NCBI RefSeq assembly: GCF_009811655.1
Contig: NZ_BGJX01000002.1
Coordinates: 62,001 to 126,000 of the forward strand
Length of the DNA: 64,000 bases
Direction of reading: 5' to 3'
From: Methylosinus sp. Ce-a6
GTDB taxonomy: Bacteria; Pseudomonadota; Alphaproteobacteria; Rhizobiales; Beijerinckiaceae
Both the position numbers and the translations under genes were made by a program. How positions within the stretch are numbered: position 1 is the first letter of the stretch; each line of letters opens with the position of its first letter. Below are positions 45,696 to 53,957 of the stretch, piece by piece. The notes under the pieces are model-generated. The model did not search any database, was not told the origin of the DNA, and saw only the letters and a program-made list of their open reading frames with translations.

Positions 45696-45742
45696 GCCTA
45701 GAATCTTTTCGTGCTTCATTGAAACACGGAAAGATTCTAGGC
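45696..45742. repeat. 18-bp inverted repeat next to repeat copy B
   Basis: Arms GCCTAGAATCTTTTCGTG / CACGGAAAGATTCTAGGC (17 of 18 paired) around an 11-base loop. A shorter version (CCTAGAGTCT / AGACTCTAGG at 62793-62822) adjoins repeat copy C. Confidence 0.88.
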
Positions 45743-46190
45743 AACTATTTTCACGCGTTTCCGACGCCGAACCGACGTCCACCTCGGCTGGAAACGCTCG
45801 TCTCGTGACTTTTTCTGCCTCAGCGGCGGATGCATCCCGGCCCAAACGGCCCCGGCGATGAAGATGAAGAGGACGCCGAGCGGAAGGAAGGGCGTTCTGC
45901 GGGCGGGTCTCGGCGGCTCGGCTCGCGGTTCTCTCGATTTCTCGAGATCCTCACGGAGCGTCGCGATCACGGCCGCGGCGCGATGGCGTTCGCCGATTCC
46001 CGACGCCGCGCGCAATATCGGCCGCGCGCGAGGCGTCGACGAGAACTTCCGCGGTCGCGGCCGTGAGGCGGGCGCTGTCGTCGACGCGCAAGGCCGCCGT
46101 CTCGAATTTGTCGAGGCGGCAGAGCTCGTCCCCCAGCGAGAGCGACTTGATCCGATCGAGATCCGGGTCCGTTCCGCTGGGGGTGGTCAT
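45737..46190 (-). pseudogene. Small membrane protein gene split by a frameshift
   Basis: Frame 1 from the ATG at 46190 codes MTTPSGTDPDLDRIKSLSLG through DASRAADI and soon stops at 45951. Another frame takes over near 46015-46020 with LRAASGIGERHRAAAVIATL, an Arg/Pro linker and a membrane helix LGVLFIFIAGAVWAGM, then runs into repeat copy B before stopping at 45737. Joined, the product is about 150 residues. It follows the acidic protein gene by 13 bases. It is either a frameshift mutation or sequencing error, or only the first 79-codon frame is used. Confidence 0.5.
45753..45798 (+). repeat. GCGTTTCC dispersed repeat, copy B
   Basis: 46-base partial copy: ACGCGTTTCCGACGCCGAAC then CGACGTCCACCTCGGCTGGA, ending AACGCT. 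Three substitutions relative to copy C. It forms the 3' end of the shifted reading frame described above. Confidence 0.85.
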
Positions 46191-46203
46191 GCTCGCCCCC
46201 TCA

Positions 46204-46782
46204 TTATTTCACGTTGAGATTTTGCACCGACGCCCCGAGCTGCATTATCGCCGTGACCATGCCGAAGTAAGCCGCGTGGTCGGTCTCCATGCGCGCCTCC
46301 AGAACCGCGATTCGATCCGAAAGCTCCGTTCGCGCGTGCTCCAGCTTCGTTTCGAGCGCAAATTTTGCCTCGCCGAAGAGCAGCTCCCGCACGTGTTCGA
46401 GCGGATCCGAAGCGGCGACCGCCTGAACGGCCTCGACCTCCTCGACCGCCTCGCCGACCGCCGCCGTTTCATCCGCGGCTTCGACGACCTCCGCCTCGGC
46501 GGTTTCCGCCACAGCGTCGGCGGCCTCCTCGGCCTCTACGGCCTCCTCTGATTCCGCTTCACCGGCTTCGGCGTCGACCGAATCCTCGGTCACGGCCGCA
46601 GCGGCCTCAACGGCTTCGATCTCGACGACTTCTTCCCCTGCTGCAGTTTCGACGGCCTCCTCTGTTTCGGCGGCCGCCGCAACCGCCTCCGGCTCCGCCT
46701 CGAGCTTGCTTTCGCTCTTCGCGGGCTGAGCCTCGATCGATGCTTGAACGATGGTTTGGGATTCCTCGAGCGTGTCCGTCAT
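46204..46782 (-). CDS. Acidic Ala/Glu-rich protein with helical C-terminal domain
   Basis: 192 residues from the ATG at 46782 (GGGAG 6 bases upstream). Residues 1-125 are low-complexity Ala/Glu/Val repeats (such as EEAVETAAGEEVVEIEAVEA) with a very negative charge. The C-terminal 65 residues form an amphipathic helix domain (DPLEHVRELLFGEAKFALET, then RIAVLEARMETDHAAYFGMV). I do not recognise a function. It is probably co-transcribed with the small split membrane protein. Confidence 0.6.
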   Translation of the reverse strand: MTDTLEESQTIVQASIEAQPAKSESKLEAEPEAVAAAAETEEAVETAAGEEVVEIEAVEAAAAVTEDSVDAEAGEAESEEAVEAEEAADAVAETAEAEVVEAADETAAVGEAVEEVEAVQAVAASDPLEHVRELLFGEAKFALETKLEHARTELSDRIAVLEARMETDHAAYFGMVTAIMQLGASVQNLNVK

Positions 46783-47232
46783 TTCCATCTCCCGAATCGA
46801 GCCCCATCGACGCCCAGTGTCGACTGGGCGGTCTGCGCCGCTCGCAGCGGCACGCGGAACTTTCACGGAACGCGCAATTCTTGCGCTTGGATGGTGATCG
46901 GAGGGGCTCTATACGCCAAGATCCAAGGCGCAATTCACGAATGACGAGCCAGCACCCGACTGTAACGCTGGTTCTGAGCAAAACCAAAGCGTCGTGACAG
47001 TCTCCGAGACGACAACAAATAGAGTATTCGAGGGGATGACATTTGCGAGCCATTGTTTCCTGATTCGCCGGCTCCGTCAACGAGCTTGCGGGCGGCGCCG
47101 AGCTCCGCTCAGGCTCACGAATGGAAATTCGAACAGGAGCGTGGCCTCGCCCATCGCCGCTTGCCCATCGCCCCCCGCTCCGTTAGTCATGAAAGCGCAA
47201 CAGAGCGCGCGCCTCCGGGAGGACCCGGCCCC
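46783..47232. other. Intergenic stretch between divergent genes
   Basis: 450 bases without a supported gene, separating the minus-strand acidic protein and the plus-strand twin-TM gene. It should contain both promoters. I see no clear palindrome or consensus promoter. Confidence 0.5.
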
Positions 47233-47424
47233 ATGATGTCCAGCTGGTCCAATCTCTTCGTCATGGGCGCGGTCGCCGCGGTCGCTCTCGTCGTGCTGCT
47301 CGGTCTCGGCAATGTGCTGCGCGGCGGCGACGGCAATCTCTCGCAAAAGCTCATGCGCTGGCGCGTGGGCTTGCAATTTTGCGCTCTGCTGCTGATCCTG
47401 GCGATCCTCGCGTTTCGACACTAG
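47233..47424 (+). CDS. Twin transmembrane protein
   Basis: 63 residues: two membrane helices (NLFVMGAVAAVALVVLLGLG and WRVGLQFCALLLILAILAF) joined by a loop LRGGDGNLSQKLMR. GGAGG precedes the ATG by 9 bases. This HIG1-like small protein regularly precedes the cob(I)alamin adenosyltransferase gene in alphaproteobacteria. Its stop codon lies inside the left end of the inverted-repeat element that separates it from that gene. Confidence 0.85.
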   Translation: MMSSWSNLFVMGAVAAVALVVLLGLGNVLRGGDGNLSQKLMRWRVGLQFCALLLILAILAFRH

Positions 47425-47613
47425 TGGCTTGCGTCAATGAAAGTGAAGATGCTCGAGCCCCCTCCCCAGCCCTCCCCCGCTATGCGGGAGAGGGGGCAGA
47501 TCCGGCGCTTCATCGAAGCTTCGCGTAGCGTTTGCCACCCCCTCTCCCGCGAAGCGGGGGAGGGTGAGGGAGGGGGCCTTCGGATCTTCAGTTCGAATGA
47601 CGCAGGCCACTAG
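47421..47613. mobile_element. 193-bp MITE-like inverted-repeat element
   Basis: Terminal inverted repeats CTAGTGGCTTGCGTCA and TGACGCAGGCCACTAG pair at 15 of 16 positions. The similarity continues inward (TGAAGAT, then GCCCCCTCCC and CCCTCCCCCGC) for about 60 bases on each side, so the whole unit folds into one long hairpin. It carries no gene. The left end supplies the TAG stop of the twin-TM gene. No clear target duplication is seen. Confidence 0.7.
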
Positions 47614-47642
47614 AAGAACCGCCGACACTGGAAGAGTTGACG

Positions 47643-48221
47643 ATGGTCCGCCTCGACAAGATCTACACACGCGGCGGCGACGCCGGCGCCACCTCCCTCG
47701 TCGGCGGCGAGCGCCGGCGCAAGGACGATCTGCGCGTCGAGGCCTATGGCGCGGTGGACGAGACCAACGCCGCCATCGGCCTCGCGCGTCTCGCCACGGC
47801 GGGGGACGCGGCGCTCGACGCCATGCTGGCGCGCATCCAGAACGATCTCTTCGACCTCGGCGCCGAATTGGCCACGCCGGTCGAGCCCGGCGCGACGCCG
47901 CCGGAGAACAGCCTCGCCATCGTGCAGTCGCAGGTGGATCGGCTGGAGCGCGAGATCGACGCGCTCAATTCTTCGCTCGCCCCGCTCAAATCTTTCGTGC
48001 TGCCGGGCGGGACGCCGGCCGCCGCCCATCTCCACCTCGCCCGCACGGTGAGCCGCCGCGCCGAGCGCGTGATGGTGGCGCTCGCCAATGCGCCGGACGA
48101 GAGCGTCGGCGCGACGGCGCTGCGCTATGTCAATCGCCTCTCCGATTTTCTCTTCGTCGCCGCACGCTACGCCAATAAGGATGCCGGCGACGTGCTGTGG
48201 ACGCCGGGCGCGACGCGCTGA
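47643..48221 (+). CDS. Cob(I)alamin adenosyltransferase, PduO type
   Basis: 192 residues from the ATG at 47643 (GGAAGAG upstream). The ATP-binding N-terminus is KIYTRGGDAGATSLVGGERR, then VEAYGAVDETNAAIGLARL; the C-terminal motif is VSRRAERVMVALA with RYVNRLSDFLFVAARYAN. It transfers adenosyl to cob(I)alamin to form coenzyme B12. Part of the conserved twin-TM/adenosyltransferase pair. The usual downstream etfBA genes are not here. Confidence 0.94.
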   Translation: MVRLDKIYTRGGDAGATSLVGGERRRKDDLRVEAYGAVDETNAAIGLARLATAGDAALDAMLARIQNDLFDLGAELATPVEPGATPPENSLAIVQSQVDRLEREIDALNSSLAPLKSFVLPGGTPAAAHLHLARTVSRRAERVMVALANAPDESVGATALRYVNRLSDFLFVAARYANKDAGDVLWTPGATR

Positions 48222-48294
48222 CCTTCCGCCCCTGCCGCCGCCGCTTCCCGTCGTTCTTTGCGACGACGATCCCTCCGGAATAAGACGCCTCCGC

Positions 48295-48789
48295 TCAGCG
48301 CCGGCCCTTGGTCTCGAGCCAGCGTTCGAGCTCCATATCGTCGAGGGCGCCGATCACCGTCCTGCTCCCGCCGTCGGCCGCGACGAGAGCGGTGAAAGGC
48401 AGCTCGCCCTGCCAAACGCGGTCCACCTCGAAATAGAGCCGCTCCACGAAGCGGTCGGCGAAGGCGAAATTGACCGCCTGCCGCAGTCCCGCCTTGTCGA
48501 TGCGGCTCTCGACGCGACGGCGGTCGCTCTCCCCATCGGTGTTGACGAAGACGAAATCGACTCCTTGCGTCTCGCGCGCGAGCCTGCCCCAATCGGGGAG
48601 CTCGGCGACGCAGATCGAGCAGGCGATCGACCAGAAATGCACGATGAGCGGACGACCCGCATGGGCCTTGCGAATGCTCTCGAAAGAGCCGCGCGAAAAA
48701 GGCGCGAACGCCTCGGACCGCGCCGGTTGCGCCGCCGCGCAGGCGGCCAGGACGGCGACGGCGAACAGCGCATGTCTCATCGCGCGCAT
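48295..48789 (-). CDS. TlpA-like periplasmic thioredoxin-fold protein
   Basis: 164 residues from the ATG at 48789. A signal peptide (about residues 4-28: MRHALFAVAVLAACAAAQPA then RSEAF) precedes a redoxin domain with the CSIC active site in IVHFWSIACSICVAELPDW and the strand GVDFVFVNTDG. The cis-Pro is in GELPFTALVAADG. It likely acts as a thiol reductase in cytochrome c or oxidase maturation. It is divergent from the CDF gene. Confidence 0.85.
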   Translation of the reverse strand: MRAMRHALFAVAVLAACAAAQPARSEAFAPFSRGSFESIRKAHAGRPLIVHFWSIACSICVAELPDWGRLARETQGVDFVFVNTDGESDRRRVESRIDKAGLRQAVNFAFADRFVERLYFEVDRVWQGELPFTALVAADGGSRTVIGALDDMELERWLETKGRR

Positions 48790-48997
48790 GTCGGAAAATC
48801 CCCTCGTTCTGCCGTTCTTTTCCACCACATAGCGGAATTCGGCGGCGGAGGCGAGCGTCGCGGCCCTCATCGAGAGGAGCGCGCCCGACGAGAGAGCCGC
48901 GCTCCCCGGCCCCGACCATCGGCGATTGCTCCTTCGCCTTCATGTTGTTAAGCCTGGGACGAGCGGCGCGCGGGGACGCCGACCATCCGATAGCTCG

Positions 48998-50401
48998 ATG
49001 TCCGAAACAGTCGACCCCTCCATTGACGCGACGGCCCGCAAGACGGCGGCCGCGAAGGCCTCGATCGCCGCGAGCGCGGCGCTGACGCTCGCCAAGCTCG
49101 CCGCCGGCCTCGCCTCCGGCTCGCTGGCGCTGATGTCCGAGGCCGGCCATTCCGCGGCCGACGTCGCCGCCACTGTGCTCACCTATTTCGCCGTGCGCCA
49201 GGCCGAGAAGCCGGCGGACGAAAAGCACCATTACGGCCATGGCAAGGTCGAATCGCTCGCCGCGCTCATCGAGACCGGGCTCCTCTTCGGCCTCGCGCTC
49301 GTCGTCGCCGGCCAGGCGGCGCAGCGGCTCGGCGATTCGGATATAGAGATCGGCGCGGGCTGGCCCGTCTTCGCCGTGCTCGGCCTCTCCATCGTCGTCG
49401 ATTTCGTGCGCTCGCGACGCCTGAACGCCATCGCGAAGGAGACGCAGAGCGACGCGCTCGCGGCCGACGCGCTGCATTTTGCGAGCGATCTCGTCTCGTC
49501 CGGTCTCGTGATCTGCGGCCTCGCGGCGACGCGCCTCGGCTTTCCGCAGGGCGACGCGCTGGCGGCCTTCGGCGTCGCCGCCTTCATCGCCGTCGCGGGT
49601 TTCCGGCTCGGCAGCCGCACGGTGGCGACGCTGCTCGACGCCGCGCCGCAGGAGCTCGTGCCGCAGATCCGGGAGATATTGCGCGCCACCCCCGGCGTCA
49701 TCGCGGTGGAGAGCCTGCGCCTGCGCACCGCCGGACCGAAGGTGATGGGCGAGGCGGTGCTGCGCGTCGCGCGGACGCTGCCGCTCGAGCGCGCCGCCCG
49801 CATCAAGGAAGAGGCGAACGCGGCCATCCTCCGCGCGGCGCCGGGAGCGGAGATCGCCCTCGCCGCCTATCCGATCGCGCTCGACGACGAGACCGTGCTG
49901 GAGCGCATCCTGCTCGTCGCCGCGCGGCGGCGCCTCCAGGTGCATCACATCATCGCGCAGCTCGTCGGCGAGCGGCTCTCGATCACGCTCGACCTCGAGC
50001 TCGACGGCGCCATGTCGCATGGGCGCGCCCATGCGATCGCCTCCGATCTCGAACAGGCGATCCGCGAGGAATTCGGCGAGGCGATCGAGATCGAGACTCA
50101 CATCGAGCCCTCCGAGCCGCATCTGCTGACGGGCCAGGACGCGCCGCCGCAGACGCTCGACGCGATCGCCGACGCGCTCGCGCGTCACGCCGCCGAGGGC
50201 GGAAAAATGACGCATGTCCACGACGTCCGCGCGCGGGAGACGCAGGACGGGCTCGTCGTCAATTATCATTGCTGCGTCGATCCGGCGCTGTCCGTCGACG
50301 CGACGCATGCGGCCGTGGACGAAGTGGAGCGCGCGATGCGCGGTGAATTTCCGAACATCCTGCGAATTGCGGGACATGCAGAAATATACGACCATTCGTG
50401 A
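48998..50401 (+). CDS. Cation diffusion facilitator metal transporter
   Basis: 467 residues from the ATG at 48998. Six membrane helices lie in the first 215 residues. Metal site residues: HSAADVAA in TM2, HHYGHGKVES in the loop, and HFASD (H-x3-D) in TM5. The C-terminal half is unusually long, with two ferredoxin-like cytosolic domains (about 215-300 and 310-460) ending with the Cys-containing NYHCCVDPALSVDATH. It exports Zn, Fe, Co or Ni; the metal cannot be named from sequence alone. Confidence 0.92.
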   Translation: MSETVDPSIDATARKTAAAKASIAASAALTLAKLAAGLASGSLALMSEAGHSAADVAATVLTYFAVRQAEKPADEKHHYGHGKVESLAALIETGLLFGLALVVAGQAAQRLGDSDIEIGAGWPVFAVLGLSIVVDFVRSRRLNAIAKETQSDALAADALHFASDLVSSGLVICGLAATRLGFPQGDALAAFGVAAFIAVAGFRLGSRTVATLLDAAPQELVPQIREILRATPGVIAVESLRLRTAGPKVMGEAVLRVARTLPLERAARIKEEANAAILRAAPGAEIALAAYPIALDDETVLERILLVAARRRLQVHHIIAQLVGERLSITLDLELDGAMSHGRAHAIASDLEQAIREEFGEAIEIETHIEPSEPHLLTGQDAPPQTLDAIADALARHAAEGGKMTHVHDVRARETQDGLVVNYHCCVDPALSVDATHAAVDEVERAMRGEFPNILRIAGHAEIYDHS

Positions 50402-50502
50402 ACATTCCGAGCGCTTTCGCGCGGGGCCGCGTATTGTCTTTTAGCCCGAATGCAGCTATCCGTAGCCGGGAATAATCGAATGTATTTCTCGGGGCCGCGA
50501 TC

Positions 50503-51168
50503 ATGTCGAATGTCACGGGCAAAGCCTATGGAATGAACGTCATTACGCCGATGAAGCCGTGGCGGACGTGGTTCAATCGATTCAGCTTCATGATCTCCCG
50601 ATCGATCCCGACCTCCCTCGGCGGATTGCTCGGCCTCTCCTTCATCCACTTCGCGCGCTGGGCCATCGTCAAGCGCGACCAATGGCCCGATCTCGGCCAG
50701 GGCAAGCAGACGCTCGCCAATGACTATCTGCTGTTCTGCAGCAATTTCAACGGAACCTGGGATCAATATATCGACGCCTTCGCCGACGGCCTGCCCAACG
50801 GCCTCGATCTGCTCTGGTACACGAGCACGAAATATCCACATTCGGTGCCGATCACGCCGTTCAAGGATTATATTCGCGCCAATCAGATCGACACGAATTA
50901 CTACTACAACTCGGTTCCGGGCGCGGCGCAGCCGGATGTGAAGGCGGCCCTGCGCGTGCGGCGCGCGCTGCTCGATCTGCAGAAGAGCCATGCCTCCGCG
51001 ACGCCGCAGGAATTCCGAAAGCTCTACGTCGAGCGCCTCGTCAGCGTGCAGAACGACCTCGGCTATGAAGGCCATGCGCCGGTCGCCAGCAACGACACGG
51101 AAAACGCCGAGATCAATCGCGAAGATTATCTGGAATTCGCCGGCGATCTCGCGCTTTCGGCGCGCTGA
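50503..51168 (+). CDS. Unrecognised protein of the DyP-P450 cluster, barrel-like
   Basis: 221 residues starting MSNVTGKAYGMNVITPMKPW. Possible membrane association near IPTSLGGLLGLSFIHFARWA. The segment YLLFCSNFNGTWDQYIDAFA resembles the 'LLF-S-FDG' strand-helix of dimeric alpha-beta barrel (DyP/chlorite dismutase-like) proteins. HFARW plus this strand also occur, in altered form, in the next gene. No heme His can be assigned. It is the first of four closely spaced plus-strand genes. Function unknown. Confidence 0.6.
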   Translation: MSNVTGKAYGMNVITPMKPWRTWFNRFSFMISRSIPTSLGGLLGLSFIHFARWAIVKRDQWPDLGQGKQTLANDYLLFCSNFNGTWDQYIDAFADGLPNGLDLLWYTSTKYPHSVPITPFKDYIRANQIDTNYYYNSVPGAAQPDVKAALRVRRALLDLQKSHASATPQEFRKLYVERLVSVQNDLGYEGHAPVASNDTENAEINREDYLEFAGDLALSAR

Positions 51169-51210
51169 TTTGCGTTTTCGACGCCAGAATTCTCTTTAAA
51201 AGAGGCCGTC

Positions 51211-52191
51211 ATGCCGACCTTCGATAGCGGAGCCTATTTTCTCACGACGCTCATTCCGATCGGCACGGCGCCGATCGCAGACGACGGCGTCGCGACCTCG
51301 CCCGTGCATGCGCTGCGGAAACGGCTGTCGCTGCTGCCGCGCGGCGAGCGGAGCCCCTTCGCGCGCAGCACGCGCAATCATTTCGCGCGTTTCGTCGTCA
51401 TAGACGACGTCGCCTACAATGGGCGCGAGCAGCCCAACACGCTGCTCGTCGCGGTCGGCCCGGAGTTGTCGATCGACCAGAAATACAAGGATATGCTCAA
51501 CCCGGTGATCGCGCAGCCGCAAGATCACCTTTCCTGTCCTTTCCTGTTTTTCGCTTCGGATTTCGACGCGGCGAGCGGCGCCGACTCCGAACGCGACTCC
51601 TATCTGCGCGAGCTCTGGACGAAATCGGAGGCCGAGCTCAAAGAGGTCTTCAAATATTGCCTCGGCTTCGAGGCGCGCGTCACCGACGCCGCGAGCTTCG
51701 CCAAATATATCGCCGATTGCCAGATCGAGACGACGATGCCGTTCCACGATTATTGGCTCGACGGCGTGCCGGCGGATCAGCTGCCGAGCGTCCCGCTGAA
51801 GACTCTGGGTCTCGCCTTCGCCGGCATCGCCTTCGTCGTCTTCGCGGCGCTCTATTGGTGGCTGTTTCCGGATTTTCTGCGCGGGCTGTGGTTCCTGCTG
51901 GCGATCGCCGGCGGCGTGCTCGTCGGCGGCGCGGCGATCGTCCTCTATATTCTCGACTTCGGCAAGAAGCCCTTCCCCGCGGCGCCGAACTCCACTCTGC
52001 CGGAGGTTCTGAAGGCGCTCTATCTGCGTCGCCAATTCACGCGCTTCGCCATCGACCGGCAATTGGACGCGGTGGGCGAGGACGAGGCTTCGGCGCAGCG
52101 CCTCTACGACTCTTTCAAGTCTTTCATCGACGCCAACAAGCCGGAAAACGTCGCAGAGCCGACGCAACAGGCCGGCTCAATCGGAATCTAG
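51211..52191 (+). CDS. Unrecognised membrane protein of the DyP-P450 cluster
   Basis: 326 residues. The N-terminal soluble part has SRNHFARFVVIDDVAYNG and PFLFFASDFDAASGADSERD, again like a barrel half. Two membrane helices follow near 195-250 (GLAFAGIAFVVFAALYWWLF and FLLAIAGGVLVGGAAIVLYI), then a cytosolic C-terminus (LRRQFTRFAIDRQLDAVGED). It ends 9 bases before the DyP gene. It may anchor the peroxidase or deliver substrate at the membrane; this is inference from context. Confidence 0.6.
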   Translation: MPTFDSGAYFLTTLIPIGTAPIADDGVATSPVHALRKRLSLLPRGERSPFARSTRNHFARFVVIDDVAYNGREQPNTLLVAVGPELSIDQKYKDMLNPVIAQPQDHLSCPFLFFASDFDAASGADSERDSYLRELWTKSEAELKEVFKYCLGFEARVTDAASFAKYIADCQIETTMPFHDYWLDGVPADQLPSVPLKTLGLAFAGIAFVVFAALYWWLFPDFLRGLWFLLAIAGGVLVGGAAIVLYILDFGKKPFPAAPNSTLPEVLKALYLRRQFTRFAIDRQLDAVGEDEASAQRLYDSFKSFIDANKPENVAEPTQQAGSIGI

Positions 52192-52200
52192 GGGCGGAAA

Positions 52201-53826
52201 ATGTCAGTCGTTCTCGACCTCGCGGATATTCAGGGCAATATTCTCGACGCTTACCCGAAGCAGGGCTATTTCAAGGGCCGCACCATCCTGCTGACCATCG
52301 GCGGCGACAGCGAGAAGGCGCGCGCCGCCAATGGCCGCCATTTCGTGACGCAGCTGCTTCCGCGCGTCACCTCGGCGCTGGCGAGCCGAGGCTCCGGCGA
52401 CGCCGAGCCGCCGGCGATCGCGGTCAACATCGCCTTCACCTTCTACGGCCTGCTCATGCTCGGCGTGCCGACGCGCACGCTGCGCGGCATGCCGGACGAA
52501 TTCATCGACGGCATGGCCAAGCGCGCGCGCATGCTCGGCGACGATTTCTCCGGCGCGGGCTGGCAGTCGAAATGGGACGAGGCGTGGCAGCCGGCGAAGC
52601 CTGAGAGCGCCGTGCATATCCTCCTCGTGCTCAACCAGCGTTACACGGCGAGCCCCGCGGATCTCGACGCGGTGACTGAGCAGATCGTCGCGCTCGGCAA
52701 GCAAAACCGGGTCGAGGTGCGCGGCGGCCATAATCCGCCGGGCCATGCGAACCAGCCGCTCTATCAGGACCTGACCGCCCTCTTCGACGCGCAGGGGCGG
52801 CCGACGCCGAAAGAGCATTTCGGCTTCTCCGACGGCATCAGCGATCCGGTGTTCGAGGGGCAATATGCCGCCGAGCAGACGCAGGCGGCGGCGATCGGCC
52901 AGGGCGCCGTCGACGGAAACGGCAATTGGCGCGCGCTGGCGACCGGCGAATTCCTGCTCGGCTATCCGGACGAGGCGCAGGAGATTCCCGGCTCGGCCAT
53001 GCCGCTCGCCTTCAGCCGCAACGGCACTTTCCTCGCCTATCGCAAGCTGCACGAGAATGTCGCCTCCTGGCGCAAATTCATCGACGATCAGGCCGAGAAA
53101 TTCGCCGCTGTCTGGGGGCTCGAGATCGATATCGCGCGCGAGACGCTGGTGGCCAAAATGGCCGGCCGCTGGTCGGACGGCGTGCCGCTCGCCAAGGCGA
53201 AGGATTTCGCCGCCTGGCAGGAGTTCAATCAGAAATATCCGGAGGACTCGCCGGAGCGCGAGCGGCAGCTCGTCGACTTCACCTATCGCGACGATCCCGA
53301 TGGCGGCAAATGCCCGATGACCTCGCATACGCGACGCGTCAACACGCGCGACGCGCTCGACCCATGGATCGCGGCCGGCCAGCCCAAGCAGGCGGCGGGC
53401 TCCGTGCTCAACAATCGCCGCCGCATTCTGCGCCGCGGCCTGCCCTACGGCTCCTCGGGCCCGGACACCGCGGACAAGGACGAGCATGGCATCGTCATGC
53501 TGGTCGTCTGCTCGAGCTTGGCGCGGCAGTTCGAATTCGTCCAGCAGCAATGGATTCATTACGGCGTCGACGCGCGCGCGGGCAATGACACCTGCCCCAT
53601 CGTCGGCAATCATTCGCAAGGCGCCGAAACCGAGGACGAATACGCCCGCAAGCGCAACGGGCCCAAGGCGAAATTCGTGGTGCCCTCCGACCCCTCGTCG
53701 GGCAAGCCCCCCTATATCGCCGAGGGCCTGCCGCAATTCGTGGAGACGCGCGGCGGCGACTATTTCTTCGTGCCGAGCCTCACTGCTCTGCGCATGATCG
53801 GCATGGGCACTGTCGATCCCACCTGA
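52201..53826 (+). CDS. DyP-type heme peroxidase
   Basis: 541 residues, longer than bacterial EfeB-like DyPs and closer in size to the large class. The catalytic Asp motif GxxDG appears in HFGFSDGISDPVF (near residue 210). The proximal heme His is in CPMTSHTRRVNTRDAL, and the distal Arg probably in RRRILRRGLPYGSSG. N-terminus DLADIQGNILDAYPKQGYFK is typical. No Tat signal, so cytosolic. It oxidizes substrates with H2O2. Located between a membrane protein and a P450. Confidence 0.92.
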   Translation: MSVVLDLADIQGNILDAYPKQGYFKGRTILLTIGGDSEKARAANGRHFVTQLLPRVTSALASRGSGDAEPPAIAVNIAFTFYGLLMLGVPTRTLRGMPDEFIDGMAKRARMLGDDFSGAGWQSKWDEAWQPAKPESAVHILLVLNQRYTASPADLDAVTEQIVALGKQNRVEVRGGHNPPGHANQPLYQDLTALFDAQGRPTPKEHFGFSDGISDPVFEGQYAAEQTQAAAIGQGAVDGNGNWRALATGEFLLGYPDEAQEIPGSAMPLAFSRNGTFLAYRKLHENVASWRKFIDDQAEKFAAVWGLEIDIARETLVAKMAGRWSDGVPLAKAKDFAAWQEFNQKYPEDSPERERQLVDFTYRDDPDGGKCPMTSHTRRVNTRDALDPWIAAGQPKQAAGSVLNNRRRILRRGLPYGSSGPDTADKDEHGIVMLVVCSSLARQFEFVQQQWIHYGVDARAGNDTCPIVGNHSQGAETEDEYARKRNGPKAKFVVPSDPSSGKPPYIAEGLPQFVETRGGDYFFVPSLTALRMIGMGTVDPT

Positions 53827-53957
53827 GGACGAGACCGGACGATCGGGTGAACGACAGAAAGATCGAGGACGAGGCGCTTCCGCCTCCCCCTCGAGGGCAG
53901 GGTGAGACGGCCCTTCCGGCGTTTGCGCCCCTGAGACTGACAGCAGGATGGAAGACG

